From: Achromobacter veterisilvae
GTDB taxonomy: Bacteria > Pseudomonadota > Gammaproteobacteria > Burkholderiales > Burkholderiaceae_B
Assembly: GCF_900496975.1 (NCBI RefSeq)
Contig: NZ_UFQC01000025.1
Span: 31,898-95,897 of the forward strand
Reading direction: 5' to 3'
Length of the DNA: 64,000 nucleotides
The position numbers and the translations under genes are program-made. Positions 53,467 to 61,937 of the stretch are shown here, piece by piece. Every line of letters begins with the position of its first letter. The first letter of the stretch is position 1. Below the pieces are notes generated by a model. The model was not told where the DNA came from. It worked only from the letters and a program-made list of their open reading frames with translations, and searched no databases.

Positions 53467-54018
53467 ATGTCCCAAACCCCTTATGAAGTGACGCTCCTGT
53501 CGGCGGATGATGCCGACGCCCTGCTGGCGGAACTGGCCGGCCTGCTGCACGCCTGCGTGCAAGGCGGCGCCAGCGTCAGCTTCGTCCTGCCGTACACGCC
53601 AGAGGACGCGCAGGCTTACTGGCGCGCGAAGGTGTTGCCGGGCGTGGCCGGCGGCGCGCTGGCTTTGTGGGTGGCCCGGCAGGACGGGCGGGTGGCGGGA
53701 TCGGTGCAACTGGATTGCGATACGCCGCCCAACCAGCCGCACCGCGCCGAGGTGCGCAAGCTGCTGGTGCATCCGGATTTCCGCCGCCGCGGCATCGCGC
53801 GCGCCTTGCTGGCCGAGGCCGAGGCCATGGCGGGCCGGCGGGGCCGCAGCCTGATCACGCTGGACACGCGCACGGGCGACAGCGCGGAACCGCTGTATGC
53901 GTCGATGGGCTACCGGACCGTCGGCACGATTCCCGGGTTCAGCCGCGACCCGCGCGACGCGGGCAAGCTGGACGCGACGACGATCATGTACAAACAGTTG
54001 GTCAGGCCAGGGGCTTGA
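53467..54018 (+). CDS. GNAT-family N-acetyltransferase
   Basis: A 183-residue acetyltransferase. The acetyl-CoA site is LVHPDFRRRGIARALLAEAEAMA (Q/R-x-x-G-x-A), followed by LITLDTRTGDSAEPLYASMGYR. A long N-terminal part (VTLLSADDADALLAELAGLL, FVLPYTPEDAQAYWRAKVLPGV) resembles GNATs annotated as acting on small amines. It is co-transcribed with the XRE-cupin gene and overlaps the 3' end of the convergent gene by 17 bp. Confidence 0.9.
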   Translation: MSQTPYEVTLLSADDADALLAELAGLLHACVQGGASVSFVLPYTPEDAQAYWRAKVLPGVAGGALALWVARQDGRVAGSVQLDCDTPPNQPHRAEVRKLLVHPDFRRRGIARALLAEAEAMAGRRGRSLITLDTRTGDSAEPLYASMGYRTVGTIPGFSRDPRDAGKLDATTIMYKQLVRPGA

Positions 54019-54334
54019 TGCCCACGCTGTACGGAGGGGCGTTGCCGCGCGCGGGGGCCTTGATCTTCAGCATCGAGCCGCCGGGCGTGAACTCGAATTC
54101 CTGGTAGGGCACTTCGAACCACTGGTGGAAGCTGGTGCGCGAGAACTCCGGCACCCAGACTTTGGCGCGTTTGGGGTCGCAGTGGAATTCCACCAGCGTG
54201 CGGTCGATGCCCAGGGGCCGGGTATTGCCGATGCGGTAGCTGACTTTCAGCTCGGCGCGTTCGGTCGAGCCGGGGCTCCAGGTCAGGCCGATGGATTCCA
54301 TGAATTGTTCGATCGCCTGAATGCCGCGATACAT
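54002..54334 (-). CDS. Hypothetical protein
   Basis: A 110-residue soluble protein, unrecognised: YRGIQAIEQFMESIGLTWSPG, then RIGNTRPLGIDRTLVEFHCDPKR and WVPEFSRTSFHQWFEVPYQEFEF. It is rich in aromatic residues and beta-prone, with one Cys and no signal. It overlaps the GNAT 3' end by 17 bp. The coding nature is supported by GC-rich third positions matching neighbours. Start 54334 is supported by a purine-rich GGAG upstream. Confidence 0.65.
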   Translation of the reverse strand: MYRGIQAIEQFMESIGLTWSPGSTERAELKVSYRIGNTRPLGIDRTLVEFHCDPKRAKVWVPEFSRTSFHQWFEVPYQEFEFTPGGSMLKIKAPARGNAPPYSVGIKPLA

Positions 54335-54562
54335 GGCTAACTCCGAAAAAAAACCGCGTCGCGGCTGAATACAGGCGGATTATCCTTCATTCCCGGCCCG
54401 GCCGCTCCCGCGGCGCCTCGGGCTGACGGCGCCGGACCGCATCGAAGCAGGAATAGGCAGATTTCACGCAAGAACGAGCCTGTACGCGCGGGTTCGCGAT
54501 TCTTACCATCCCTACACGTGTCCGGCATGCGGCCGGCATGGCAAGCAAGGGAAGGGAATCGC

Positions 54563-55348
54563 ATGAATACCGAGAAAATCTGGTTGGTGACGGGCGCGTC
54601 GGCGGGACTGGGCCTGAACCTGGTAAAGATGCTGCTGGAGCAGGGCCACAAGGTGGCCGCGACGTCCCGCGACGGCGACGCGCTGCTGGACGCCGTGGGC
54701 GCCAAGCTGGAAGGAAGCTTCCTGCCGCTGACGGTGGACCTGGCGGACGAGCGCCAAGTGCGGCGGGCCGTGGACGCCGCGGCCGCCGCGTTCGGCGGGC
54801 TGGACGTGGTGGTCAACAACGCGGGCTATGGCTTGCAGGGCGAGCTGCACAGCCTGTCGGACGCGGACCTGCGCGGCAATTTCGACGTCAACGTATTCGG
54901 GGTATTGAACGTGATCCGCGCGGTGCTGCCGCGCCTGCGCGCGCAGCGCGGCGGGCACGTCTTCAACATCTCGTCGATCCTGGGCTTCGACGGCGGCTGC
55001 GCGGACTGGGGCGCCTACAGCGCCACCAAGTTCGCCGTCAGCGGCTTGACCGAGGCCCTGGCGGCCGAGGCCGCGCCCCATGGCATCCGCGTGTCGCTCG
55101 TGTATCCGGGCGCGATGCGTTCGGCGGGCCATGCGCGGGGGCGCGATGCGGGCGGCGATCCCGCGAAGATGGCGCAGGCGCTGATCAATGCGGCGCAGGC
55201 GCAGTACGCCCCGCTGCACCTGTTCCTGGGCCGTGACGCCTTCGACCAGGCGCGCGCCAAGATCCAGTCGGTGCAGCAGGAACTGGCGCGCTGGCGCGAG
55301 ATGTCCGTGTCCATCGGTTTCGTGGACGAAAGGCGGCTGGCCGCGTGA
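54563..55348 (+). CDS. SDR-family oxidoreductase
   Basis: A 261-residue SDR with the complete site: TGASAGLG, NNAGYG, FNISSILGFDGGC (Ser) and YSATKFAVSGL (Tyr-x-x-x-Lys), then VYPGAMRSAGHARG. The first motif and the YSATKFAV segment are like the retinol-dehydrogenase/oxidoreductase group found as stand-alone genes. Substrate unknown. GGAATCGC precedes the ATG at 54563. A 228-bp gap upstream shows no recognised site beyond an A-run (54347-54352). Confidence 0.88.
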   Translation: MNTEKIWLVTGASAGLGLNLVKMLLEQGHKVAATSRDGDALLDAVGAKLEGSFLPLTVDLADERQVRRAVDAAAAAFGGLDVVVNNAGYGLQGELHSLSDADLRGNFDVNVFGVLNVIRAVLPRLRAQRGGHVFNISSILGFDGGCADWGAYSATKFAVSGLTEALAAEAAPHGIRVSLVYPGAMRSAGHARGRDAGGDPAKMAQALINAAQAQYAPLHLFLGRDAFDQARAKIQSVQQELARWREMSVSIGFVDERRLAA

Positions 55349-55357
55349 CGGGGGGGC

Positions 55358-56128
55358 CTAGGGGGCCAGGCCCCGCGCGACCTGGTACGCGCCCAGGAGC
55401 GCCAGGCTGACCATGAAGCACAGCTTGAATGTCCGGGCCGAAAGCCTGGCGCGCAGCCATTGGCCCAGGGCCATGCCGGCCAGCGCGGGCAGCAGCATCA
55501 GCACGGACGCCCCCGCCGCCTCGGGCGTGTAGCCGCCATTGAGCCACAGCCCCGCGGCCAGCGCCACGGTGGATACCGTGAACGAGATCCCCATGGCCTG
55601 TATCAGTCCGTCCTTGCCCAGGCCCAGGGCCTGCAGGTAGGGCACGGCCGGGATCACGAACACGCCGGTGGCCGCCGTGATCAGGCCCGTGACGGCGCCG
55701 ACCGCGGCGCCCAGCCAGCCTTCATGCCGGGCCGGCGCCCTGGGCGGCGATCCGAACAGGCCCCAGGCGGCATAGGCCACCAGCGCCAGGCCCAGGCAGA
55801 CCCCCGCCCATTGGCCGGAGGGCGCGCCCAGCCACAGCGCGCCGCCGATGGTGCCGGCGCAGATGCCCGCCTGCATGCCGGCGACGCGGCGCAGGACCGC
55901 CGGCAGCGCGGGCCACGGACGGGCCTGCCACAGGTTGGTGACGAGCGACGGCACGATCAGCAGGGCGGCGGCCTGGGCCGGCGCCATGACCAGCGCCAGC
56001 ATGGCCATGGAAATGGTGGGCAGGCCCAGGCCCACCACGCCCTTCACCACCCCGGCCAGGACGAACACCGACACGATGGCGGCGAACAGCGCGGGCGTGC
56101 CGCCGGGCAGCGGTTCGAATGGATTCAT
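55358..56128 (-). CDS. TauE/SafE-family sulfite exporter-like permease
   Basis: A 256-residue membrane protein with about eight helices in two repeats. TauE/SafE marks are VFVLAGVVKGVVGLGLPTISMAML, and GAVTGLITAATGVFVIPAVPYLQALGLGKDGLIQAMGI in the second half. Such permeases export sulfite, sulfoacetate or related anions. It is translationally coupled (ATGA overlap) to the upstream Sel1-like gene, and a divergent LysR gene lies beyond that one. Confidence 0.9.
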   Translation of the reverse strand: MNPFEPLPGGTPALFAAIVSVFVLAGVVKGVVGLGLPTISMAMLALVMAPAQAAALLIVPSLVTNLWQARPWPALPAVLRRVAGMQAGICAGTIGGALWLGAPSGQWAGVCLGLALVAYAAWGLFGSPPRAPARHEGWLGAAVGAVTGLITAATGVFVIPAVPYLQALGLGKDGLIQAMGISFTVSTVALAAGLWLNGGYTPEAAGASVLMLLPALAGMALGQWLRARLSARTFKLCFMVSLALLGAYQVARGLAP

Positions 56129-56544
56129 GGCGCCTCGCAGGGGGCGGTCAACGCATCGCCGCGGGGGCGGCCGAACAGGGCATAGGCCATGTCCGCCGTT
56201 CCCGCGGGTTCCTGGCGCGCGGCCCGCAGCAGCCACCGCCGCCCTTCGCACAGGTCGGCGGACAGGGCGGGGCCGTAGAGCGCGGGGCCGCCGAGTAGCG
56301 CCACGCCCAGCATGCGCTGCGCCGGCGCATGGCTGCCGCCGGCGGCGGCGCGCAGCCATTGCGCCATGGCGGCATAGTCGCCCAGGGTCTGGGCTTCCAG
56401 CGCCAGCGCATACTGCTGCGCGGGCGAGATCGGCGGGCCCAGGCCGCTGCCGGCTTCGGCCATGCCTGAGGCGTGCAGAGACCAGGCAATCAGGGCCAGC
56501 CCGGGCCATCGCGCCGCGGCGCGGCATGTCTTCAGGGTTTCCAT
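56125..56544 (-). CDS. Sel1-repeat-like exported protein
   Basis: A 139-residue secreted protein. Start 56544 (METLKTCRAAARWPG) gives a signal peptide ending ASGMAEA; start 56580 is possible. The mature part contains TPR/Sel1-like helices: QQYALALEAQTLGDYAAMAQWLRAAAGGSHAPAQRMLGVALLGG and CEGRRWLLRAARQEPAGTADMAYALFG. Such repeats mediate protein contacts. Its stop overlaps the TauE start, so the two are co-transcribed. Confidence 0.7.
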   Translation of the reverse strand: METLKTCRAAARWPGLALIAWSLHASGMAEAGSGLGPPISPAQQYALALEAQTLGDYAAMAQWLRAAAGGSHAPAQRMLGVALLGGPALYGPALSADLCEGRRWLLRAARQEPAGTADMAYALFGRPRGDALTAPCEAP

Positions 56545-56667
56545 GGTTTTTTCCCGCGGTAGGGTTGGATCGGACTTCATTGTCGTCCCCAAAGACCGAA
56601 ACGCGCATCGGGATCTCGCGTAGCAAGCCTATGGCATTACCTGAGGCTGGCGTGCTACGCTTTTTCC

Positions 56668-57639
56668 ATGCGATTCGACCTCACCGACCTGCGCCTCTTC
56701 CTCAACGTGCAGGAAACGGGCTCCATCACGGCCGGCGCCCGGCGCTCCCACATGACGCTGGCTTCGGCCAGCGAGCGCGTCCGCGGCATGGAGGACACAC
56801 TGGGCGTGCCGTTGCTGCTGCGCGGTCCGCGGGGCGTCGAGCCCACGCCGGCGGGCCGCACGCTGGCGCACCACGCGCGCGTGGTGCTGGCGCAGATGGA
56901 CCGCATGCGGGGCGAACTGGACCATTACGGGCAGGGGCTGAAGGGGCACGTGCGGGTGCTGTGCAACACCACGGCGCTGAGCGAATACCTGCCGCCCGTC
57001 CTGGGCGCGTTCCTCAAGGACCATCCCCGCGTGTCCGTCGACCTGGAGGAACGCCTGAGCCACGAGATCGCCGATGCGCTGCGCGCCGGCGCCTGCGATA
57101 TCGGCGTGCTGGCGGATTCCGCCGACCTGCACGGCCTGCGCACGCTCACGTTCCGGCACGATCCCCTGGCGCTCATCGTGCCGGCGGGCCATCCGCTGGA
57201 CGGGCGCGCGTCGGTCATGCTGGCGGACGTGGCGGACCAGGAGTTCGTGGGGCTGGTCGAGGGCAGCGCCTTGCAGGAGCACATCGCGCACCACGCGCGG
57301 CGCGGCGGCAGGGTCCTGTCCTACCGCGTGCGGCTGCGCAGCTTCGACGCCGTGTGCCGCATGGTCGGGCAGGGCGTGGGCATCGGCATCGTTCCCCGCG
57401 TGGCGGCGGCGCGCTATGGCCGCGCCGCTGGCGTGCGGCGCGTGGCCCTGGCCGACGACTGGGCCGCGCGCGACCTGGTGCTGTGCGTGCGCGAGACGCT
57501 CCCGGCCTATGCGGCCGAGCTGGTGGAATACGCCTTGCGCGGCGCGCCTAGGGACGCGTCTAGGGACGCGCAAACAGCCCGCGTTTCCGGAGATGCCCCT
57601 GGCCGAACCAGGAGCCCGAGGCGACGGCGCCCAGGATGA
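56668..57639 (+). CDS. LysR-family regulator
   Basis: A 323-residue LysR regulator. HTH: LRLFLNVQETGSITAGARRSHMTLASASERVRGME; effector domain with LPPVLGAFLKDHPRVSVDLEERL and IVPAGHPLDGRAS. It is divergent from the Sel1/TauE transcript, so control of it is likely. The last 29 or so residues beyond VEYALRG (PRDASRDAQ... then Arg-rich) are atypical and antisense to the end of the MATE gene; a 12-bp duplication (CTAGGGACGCGT) at the junction seems to have kept the frame open. Confidence 0.85.
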   Translation: MRFDLTDLRLFLNVQETGSITAGARRSHMTLASASERVRGMEDTLGVPLLLRGPRGVEPTPAGRTLAHHARVVLAQMDRMRGELDHYGQGLKGHVRVLCNTTALSEYLPPVLGAFLKDHPRVSVDLEERLSHEIADALRAGACDIGVLADSADLHGLRTLTFRHDPLALIVPAGHPLDGRASVMLADVADQEFVGLVEGSALQEHIAHHARRGGRVLSYRVRLRSFDAVCRMVGQGVGIGIVPRVAAARYGRAAGVRRVALADDWAARDLVLCVRETLPAYAAELVEYALRGAPRDASRDAQTARVSGDAPGRTRSPRRRRPG

Positions 57640-58963
57640 CCATGCCGTAGACGAACATCGCGCTGGCCGCGACCGCGTAGAACACGGTCAGCGATCCGGT
57701 CAGGTGCAGCGCGGCGCCGCCCGCGCCGATGCCGAGCAGCAGGCGCAGAAAGCCGGCGACCAGCGGCCACTTCAGGCGGCCGGCGCCTTGCGAGGCGAAG
57801 TACATCGAGAAACCCAGGGCGAAGAAGCCATAGACGGGGCCGACGGTGCGCAGGTAGCCGGCCCCGGCCTGCAGCATGTGGTCCTGCGCGCCGAACAGCC
57901 GCAGCCAGGCCTCGGGGTAGAAGGCGGCCGCAAGGCCGATGCACTCGGCCAGGGCGAAGGCCATCGCGCCGCCGGTCAGCGCGATGCGCAGCGCGCGTTC
58001 GGGCTGGCCCGCGCCGATGTTGGAACCCACCATGGCGACCATGGGCGCGCCCAGCCCGAAGGCGATGGGCATCAGCAGGTATTCCAGCCGCACGGCGATG
58101 CCGTAGCCCGCCACCGCTTCCGTGCCCGCGTAGGCGCCGACCAGCGCGGCCGTCAGGGCCACCAGGGCGTTGGTCAGCAGCGGATTGATCGTGGCGAGCG
58201 CGCCCACGCTGAGGATATTGCGCATCAGCCCCAGGTACAGCCGGCTGGGGACCAGGCGGGCGGCATTGCGGCCGCTGGCGCAGTACGCGCCCAGGATCAG
58301 CGCGCCCAGCCCGTAGTAGATCACCAGCGCCCAGCCGCCGCCCGCCACGCCCAGCGCGGGAAACGGGCCCCATCCGAAGATCAGGCAGGGCGACAGCGGG
58401 ACCAGCAGCAGGGCGCCGCCGCAGATCACGGCGCCGGGCACCAGCATATTGCCGGTGCCGCGGATGGCGCTGGCGAACGCGTTCATCAGCCACATCAGCA
58501 CGATGCCGCCGAACACGACGTCGGAGTAGGCCAGGGCCGCCTCCAGCGCGGCGCCTTCGGCGCCGAGGGCGCGGTACAGGAGCGGGCCGAAGACCAGCAG
58601 GAGCGCGCAGAACACCAGCCCCAGCAGCGCGTTCAGCGCGACGGCGTGGAGCACGAGCTGGTCCGCTTCGCGCTGCCTGCCCCCGCCCAGCGCCCGGGCC
58701 ACCGCCGCCGAAATGCCGCCGCCCATCGCGCCCTGCGACATGTTCTGCATCAGCATCAGCACGGGCACCACCAGGGCGATGCCGGCCAGCACGGGCGTGC
58801 CCAGCCGCGCCAGGAACCAGGTTTCGATCAGGCCGGTGGAGGACTGCGCCAGCATCATCAGGATATTGGGCCACGCCAGGCGCGCGAGCGTGGGGGCGAT
58901 CGGCGCGTGGAGCATGGCCTGCAGGCGTGCGTTGGCGGGGCGGGGTGTCGGCGGGACGGACAT
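57560..58963 (-). CDS. MATE-family multidrug exporter
   Basis: A 467-residue exporter with 12 helices in two MATE repeats. Repeat 1 starts IAPTLARLAWPNILMMLAQSSTGLIETWFLARLG; repeat 2 includes NIGAGQPERALRIALTGG and the preceding GAPMVAMVGSNIGAG. It couples drug efflux to a Na+ or H+ gradient. It ends in two TAGs 12 bp apart from the duplication shared with the LysR 3' end. Divergent from a MarR gene across a palindromic operator. Start 58963. Confidence 0.9.
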   Translation of the reverse strand: MSVPPTPRPANARLQAMLHAPIAPTLARLAWPNILMMLAQSSTGLIETWFLARLGTPVLAGIALVVPVLMLMQNMSQGAMGGGISAAVARALGGGRQREADQLVLHAVALNALLGLVFCALLLVFGPLLYRALGAEGAALEAALAYSDVVFGGIVLMWLMNAFASAIRGTGNMLVPGAVICGGALLLVPLSPCLIFGWGPFPALGVAGGGWALVIYYGLGALILGAYCASGRNAARLVPSRLYLGLMRNILSVGALATINPLLTNALVALTAALVGAYAGTEAVAGYGIAVRLEYLLMPIAFGLGAPMVAMVGSNIGAGQPERALRIALTGGAMAFALAECIGLAAAFYPEAWLRLFGAQDHMLQAGAGYLRTVGPVYGFFALGFSMYFASQGAGRLKWPLVAGFLRLLLGIGAGGAALHLTGSLTVFYAVAASAMFVYGMVILGAVASGSWFGQGHLRKRGLFARP

Positions 58964-58992
58964 GGAGGCAGGCCGATGGTGGCGTATGCGGT

Positions 58993-59016
58993 ATTTACGT
59001 GCATATGCCAATAAAT
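58993..59016. promoter_or_regulatory. 24-bp dyad between MATE and MarR genes
   Basis: ATTTA-CGT-GCAT.ATGC-CAA-TAAAT is a perfect interrupted dyad (arms ATTTA/TAAAT and GCAT/ATGC) centred at 59004/59005 in the divergent region. It is a natural MarR dimer site controlling both genes. The remaining 168-bp gap shows no other clear element. Confidence 0.65.
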
Positions 59017-59131
59017 GTCAAGAATCGGCCGGGCCCCGCCTGCGCGGAAATGCGCAAGGCCTGGACGCGGACGCTCCCCGGCGGTAGCGTTGAGCCCGTG
59101 CCGTTCCCCGTTCCTCTTCCCGCCCCCCGCC

Positions 59132-59614
59132 ATGTCCGACCACCCGTCTCCCGCGCCCGTCCCGTTCAATGCCCCCGATCCGCTGGTCTGCAACGGCGCG
59201 GCGCTGCGCAAGGCGACCCGGCGCGTGTCGCAGCTCTATGACGCGGTGCTGGCGCCCTGCGGCCTGAAGGTGTCGCAGTATTCGATCCTGGTGCACATCG
59301 CGCGCGCGGGTTCGCCGTCGATGACGGACCTGGCGCGGGCCATGGTGCTGGACCGGTCCGCGCTGGCCCACAATCTCAAGCCGCTGGAGCGCGACGGCTA
59401 CGTGCAGACCTCGCGCGATCCCCTGGACGGCCGCAGCCGCCGCGTGGAGCTGACCGAAGCGGGGCGCGCCAAGCTGACCGAATCCAGGCGCCTGTGGAAA
59501 GAGGCGCAGCGCCGTTTCGAGGCGGCCTACGGCGCCGAGCGCGCGGCCGCGCTGCGGCGTTCGCTGGCCGATATTTTTTCCGAGGAATTCGCGTCGGCGT
59601 TCAGCCGCGGCTAG
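59132..59614 (+). CDS. MarR-family regulator
   Basis: A 160-residue MarR regulator. Winged HTH: LVHIARAGSPSMTDLARAMVLDRSALAHNLKPLERDGYV, wing SRDPLDGRSRRVELTEAG. It is divergent from a MATE exporter with a strong dyad between, suggesting drug-responsive repression of the pump. Start 59132 (MSDHPSPAP) is chosen over the upstream 59015 because the dyad occupies that region. Its 3' end overlaps the DMT gene by 4 bp. Confidence 0.9.
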   Translation: MSDHPSPAPVPFNAPDPLVCNGAALRKATRRVSQLYDAVLAPCGLKVSQYSILVHIARAGSPSMTDLARAMVLDRSALAHNLKPLERDGYVQTSRDPLDGRSRRVELTEAGRAKLTESRRLWKEAQRRFEAAYGAERAAALRRSLADIFSEEFASAFSRG

Positions 59615-60501
59615 TGCCCTGCCCCGGCCCGGGCCATTCCGAGGATCGCGACCCCGGCCAGCACGCAGGCCATGCCCGCAAGCTGCCCGCCGGCCAGGGG
59701 TTCGCCCAGCAGGCCGGCGGCAAGCGCCACCGCGGACACCGGCGCCAGGGCCGTGAAGAGCGCGGCTTCCGCACCCTTCACGCGGGCGGCGCCCGCATAC
59801 CAGAGCAGGAACCCGCCCACCGTGGGCACCAGCGCGTAGTAGCCCACGGCCGCCAGGGCGGCGGCCGGCAGGGGCAGGGTCCAGGGCGCTTCGGCCAGGC
59901 AGGCGAGCGCCGAGAACGCCAGGCCGAAGGCCGCCATGACGGTCGACAGCGCCAGCGGCGCCACCGGCACGCGCAGCCGTTTGTTGAGCAGGATGAACAG
60001 GCCTTCGCACAGCACCGCGCCCAGGACCAGCGCGTTGCCCGCGAGCGAAGACCCGCCGTCCGCGCCGGCGGCGGAATGACGCGTCATGAGCCAGACGCCG
60101 AAGCCGGCCGCGGCGATGGCGGCCAGGGTGGACTTGCCCGGGCGTTCGCCCAGCAGCGCGATGGCGATCGCCGCCGCCACCAGGGGCAGGGTGCCCAGGA
60201 TGATGCCGCCATCGACCGCCGAGGCGCGTTGCAGGCCGGCGATCAGCAGCGCGGTGTAGCCCACGCTGCCGGCAATCGCCTGCGCCGCCAGCAGCAGCCA
60301 GTCGCGCCGGCCCAGCCGCGGAATCCGCGCGCCGGTCAGCGCCATCAGCGCGCCGAAGCAGGGCAGGGCGACGGCGAAGCGCAGGGCCGTCGCGGTGAAG
60401 GGCGGCAGGCCCGTTCCGATGATCTTGCTGGCGACCACGGTGCTGCCCACCAGCACCATGGCGGCGGCCAGGCAGCAATAGCCCTGTATCCGGCTGTTCA
60501 T
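59611..60501 (-). CDS. EamA-family (DMT) exporter
   Basis: A 296-residue ten-helix drug/metabolite transporter with two EamA repeats: VGSTVVASKIIGTGLPPFTATALRF and TSKI-like LGAVLCEGLFILLNKRL...TVGGFLLWYAG. It likely exports an amino acid or related metabolite. It is transcribed behind an AraC-type gene (81-bp gap) that probably regulates it. Convergent, 4-bp overlap with the MarR gene. Confidence 0.9.
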   Translation of the reverse strand: MNSRIQGYCCLAAAMVLVGSTVVASKIIGTGLPPFTATALRFAVALPCFGALMALTGARIPRLGRRDWLLLAAQAIAGSVGYTALLIAGLQRASAVDGGIILGTLPLVAAAIAIALLGERPGKSTLAAIAAAGFGVWLMTRHSAAGADGGSSLAGNALVLGAVLCEGLFILLNKRLRVPVAPLALSTVMAAFGLAFSALACLAEAPWTLPLPAAALAAVGYYALVPTVGGFLLWYAGAARVKGAEAALFTALAPVSAVALAAGLLGEPLAGGQLAGMACVLAGVAILGMARAGAGH

Positions 60502-60581
60502 GGTTTTGTCCGCGCCTTTCGGGGGAAAAGACGCAGCGTAGGCGGCGGGCCGCGGCCCGGTCTTGAACGAAATTGCGCGGC

Positions 60582-61385
60582 TCAGCCGGCGGCCAGCGCG
60601 TAGCGTCCCGGGGAGACGCCGTAGGCGCGCACGAACAGGCGGGTCATGTGGCTCTGGTCGGCGAAGCCACCCGCCGCCGCGGCGTCGGCCAGGGCCGTTC
60701 CCTGCCGGATCAGGCCGCGCGCCAGCAGCAGCCGGCGCTGCATCTGGTAGGCGTGGGGCGTCAGCCCGGTGGCGCGCGCGAACGCCCGCAGCACCTGGTA
60801 GCGGCTGAGGCCGCTGGCCGCGGCCAGGTCGGCCAGCGACAGCGCCGCGGCCGGATCGTCGTCGATCAGGCCGCGCGCGTGGCGGATGGCCTCGGGGACG
60901 GCGCGCGGTTCCCGGCGGCGGGCGCCGGCGGCCGGGACGCCCGCCCGCGCGAGGATGCGCAGCAGCAGGGCATCGCAGGCCAGCGGCGCGGCGCCGGCCG
61001 TCGCCTGCGCGTAGAGCGCGAGCACGTCCCGGGCCAGCGCGGGGCAGTCCTGCGCGGGGTGTTCGAATTCGTAGCCGCGCCCGTCGGCGCGGAGGTCGGC
61101 CGCGGCCCGCGCCACCACGCCCGGGTCCAGGTACAGCATCTGCCAGGCGCGCGCGCCGCCTATCGGGGCGCCGTCGTGCACTTCGCCGGGATTCACCGTA
61201 ATGACGTGCCCGGGGCCGGCCTGGACCTGGCCGCGGCCGCTGTGGGACACCTGCGCGCCCAGGCGCATGACGCCGATGCCGAACTGTTCGTGCGTGTGCC
61301 GCGCGAACGCGTGCCGGCTGTGCGCGGCCACGGCCTGTACGCCGGCGAGCGCGCTGCGGAGCATGACGAACTGGCCTGGGTTCAT
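60582..61385 (-). CDS. AraC-family regulator with cupin sensor
   Basis: A 267-residue AraC regulator. N-terminal cupin: HSRHAFARHTHEQFGIGVM and NPGEVHDGAPIGG, as in AraC proteins paired with LysE/EamA amino-acid exporters. The C-terminal HTH pair LADLAAASGLSRYQVLRAFARATGLTPHAYQMQRRLLLA and GFADQSHMTRLFVRAYGVSPGRY is complete. It precedes the DMT exporter gene on the same strand, so local control of export is likely. Confidence 0.9.
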   Translation of the reverse strand: MNPGQFVMLRSALAGVQAVAAHSRHAFARHTHEQFGIGVMRLGAQVSHSGRGQVQAGPGHVITVNPGEVHDGAPIGGARAWQMLYLDPGVVARAAADLRADGRGYEFEHPAQDCPALARDVLALYAQATAGAAPLACDALLLRILARAGVPAAGARRREPRAVPEAIRHARGLIDDDPAAALSLADLAAASGLSRYQVLRAFARATGLTPHAYQMQRRLLLARGLIRQGTALADAAAAGGFADQSHMTRLFVRAYGVSPGRYALAAG

Positions 61386-61445
61386 GGGGAAAGGGTGCGC
61401 AAGGGCTTGCGGGCAGTATCGCCCGCCGGGCCCGGCGCGATCAAG

Positions 61446-61937
61446 CTATTGCAGCCCGTTCCAGCGGGCCACCGAGGGCTCCGCCGCGGCCCACTTCCAC
61501 TGCCCGCCGGGCTGGCGGCAGATCAGGCTGGCGTAGGCGGGCGCGGGCGCTTCGTCCTGCTCCACCGTGAACAGCACTTCGCGGCAGCGGGTCAGCGGCG
61601 TGTCGATGTCGCGCACCACCTGGATGCCGCCGCGTTCGTTGCCCACCGGCAGCGCGTGGCGGATCTGCCATTGCCGGACCTGGCCGATGGGCAGTTCGCC
61701 GGCCGCGTTGGCCATGACGTTCTGCTGGTCGTTCTTCCACTCCCGCAGCACGTATTTCACGGTGGCGTCCACCGCGGCCTGCACCGTGACGCCGATGGCG
61801 TAGCCCGCCACCGGGTTGGCGGTGGCGGCGCCGCTGACGGTGCCCACCACGGCGCCCGTCGCGCCGCCGATGGAGGAGCTCTGGCATCCGGCCAGTCCCA
61901 GGCTGGCGGCCGCCGCCAGCAGGCAGGCTGCGCGCAT
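61446..61937 (-). CDS. Lipoprotein, tandem paralogue B
   Basis: A 163-residue lipoprotein (lipobox LGLAGC, Cys near residue 18). A glycine-rich SSSIGGATGAVVGTVSGAA segment is followed by a beta-rich domain: QVRQWQIRHALPVGNERGGIQVVRDI, CREVLFTVEQ, and the closing WKWAAAEPSVARWNGLQ. The same architecture and matching end occur in the upstream gene, so the two arose by tandem duplication. Function unrecognised. Its start overlaps the upstream stop by one base (TGATG). Confidence 0.8.
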   Translation of the reverse strand: MRAACLLAAAASLGLAGCQSSSIGGATGAVVGTVSGAATANPVAGYAIGVTVQAAVDATVKYVLREWKNDQQNVMANAAGELPIGQVRQWQIRHALPVGNERGGIQVVRDIDTPLTRCREVLFTVEQDEAPAPAYASLICRQPGGQWKWAAAEPSVARWNGLQ

